Assembly: GCA_000231825.2 (NCBI GenBank)
Contig: JH720355.1
Location: 384,291-448,290, forward strand
Source of the DNA: Tetrahymena elliotti 4EA
Taxonomy: Eukaryota > Ciliophora > Oligohymenophorea > Hymenostomatida > Tetrahymenidae
Direction: 5' to 3'
Length of the DNA stretch: 64,000 bases
Below the pieces are notes generated by a model. The model was not told the origin of the DNA, made no database searches, and was given only the letters and a program-made list of their open reading frames with translations. Both the position numbers and the translations under genes were made by a program. Below are positions 63,485 to 64,000 of this stretch, piece by piece. Numbering within the stretch: position 1 is the stretch's first letter; the number at the start of each line of letters is the position of its first letter.

Positions 63485-64000
63485 ATGAATAGTTAAAATT
63501 AAAGTGGTAAATCTTATTCAATTCCATTTTTTAAATAAATATAAACATCTTTTTATATATTATAATCTTTAAACAAATCCTATTAGGGATAAAAGAATAC
63601 GAAAAAATAAAAAAATAATAATCTGATCAGAAATTAAATAAAGAGATTAAAAAATATTGTCTTTTTTTATTAAAATTGACATATAAAAAGAATGTAAAGT
63701 GGATAAATAAATGATCAAAAAGGTTAGAAAAATTAAATTATTAGATCAAACAAGAATGAGAACAAAGTTGCTCAAAAGTAAAAGTAAATATCTAAAAAAA
63801 AAGCAAAGTGGGTTCATTTTCTGATTTTAAACAATTTAAATCTAGATGAAAAGCCAATTTATATCTTTTATTTCAGAAAATGCATGAAAAATTATGGAAA
63901 CCGTTAATACAATAAATATAGAACATTTGGGTTTGAGGAAGCTGGTATTGGTAGAATAGAGCAATTGAAATTAGACAAAATATATGGAAATTTAGAAATT
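63450..64000. repeat. Tandem duplication, right copy (truncated)
   Basis: Counterpart of 61445-62000; see that entry. Direct orientation. Confidence 0.9.
63485..64000 (+). CDS. Unrecognised protein, tandem copy 2 (cut by window end)
   Basis: Same structure as copy 1: exon 63485-63506 (MNSQNQS), intron with donor GTAAATC, exon from 63723 to the window end. Read in frame: GQKNQIIRSNKNENKVAQ, KWVHFLILNNLNLDEKPIY, RTFGFEEAGIGRIEQLKLDK. Most differences from copy 1 are conservative and no indel breaks the coding part, which argues that both are functional genes. The alternative start is ATG 63692. The rest lies outside the window. Confidence 0.58.

Noticed and set aside
1..64000. Telomere (CCCCAA) arrays, CRISPR, transposon ends
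   Set aside because: None seen; only the gene duplication at the right end is a large repeat.

Overview
The window looks like macronuclear-type DNA of a ciliate close to Tetrahymena. It is very AT-rich. Genes read through only if TAA and TAG code for glutamine and TGA is the sole stop. Introns are short, AT-rich GT..AG introns, mostly about 37-100 nt with a few of 200-680 nt. Every gene model below uses that code. A standard-code ORF caller chops these genes up and shows mainly antisense shadows. For nearly all multi-exon genes the splice phases were checked and the exon lengths close in frame to a TGA.

Layout. 1-3787: two leucine-rich-repeat (LRR) genes in head-to-head orientation, the left one running off the edge. 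4216-7533 (-): long Q/N-rich protein. 8737-11755 (+): RBM5/RBM10-like splicing factor. 12766-13547 (+): TMEM8/CREST-type membrane protein. 14214-16066 (-): ribosomal protein L3. 17142-19698 (-): protein with one sperm-tail PG-rich motif. 20285-24791 (+): Neo1/ATP9-type P4-ATPase. 25260-27821 and 29129-32043 (-): two more long Q/N-rich proteins. 33224-35847 (+): poly(A)-binding protein. 37452-40076 (+): chaperonin CCT eta. 41395-41976 (+): eIF1A. 43202-48404 (+): CC2D2A-like ciliary transition-zone protein. 48760-50509 (+): third LRR gene, complete. 51361-52140 (-): deoxynucleoside kinase. 54671-57685 (+): PP2C phosphatase with a huge asparagine-rich N-terminus. 58397-58942 (+): small coiled-coil protein. 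59717-60877 (+): Schlafen/AlbA_2 protein. 61478-62838 and 63485-64000 (+): tandem duplicate of an unrecognised gene, the second copy cut by the window end.

Functionally this is a normal mix. There are translation and folding genes (RPL3, PABP, eIF1A, CCT eta), RNA splicing (RBM5-like), lipid transport (P4-ATPase), nucleotide salvage (dNK), signalling (PP2C) and probable cilium genes (CC2D2A-like, PG-rich repeat). No operon structure, prokaryotic element, CRISPR array, rRNA or tRNA was recognised.

The most distinctive structure is the LRR genes. Each 30-residue repeat sits in its own exon of exactly 90 nt (some 72-93), and every intron is in phase 2, so whole repeats can be gained or lost without breaking the frame.
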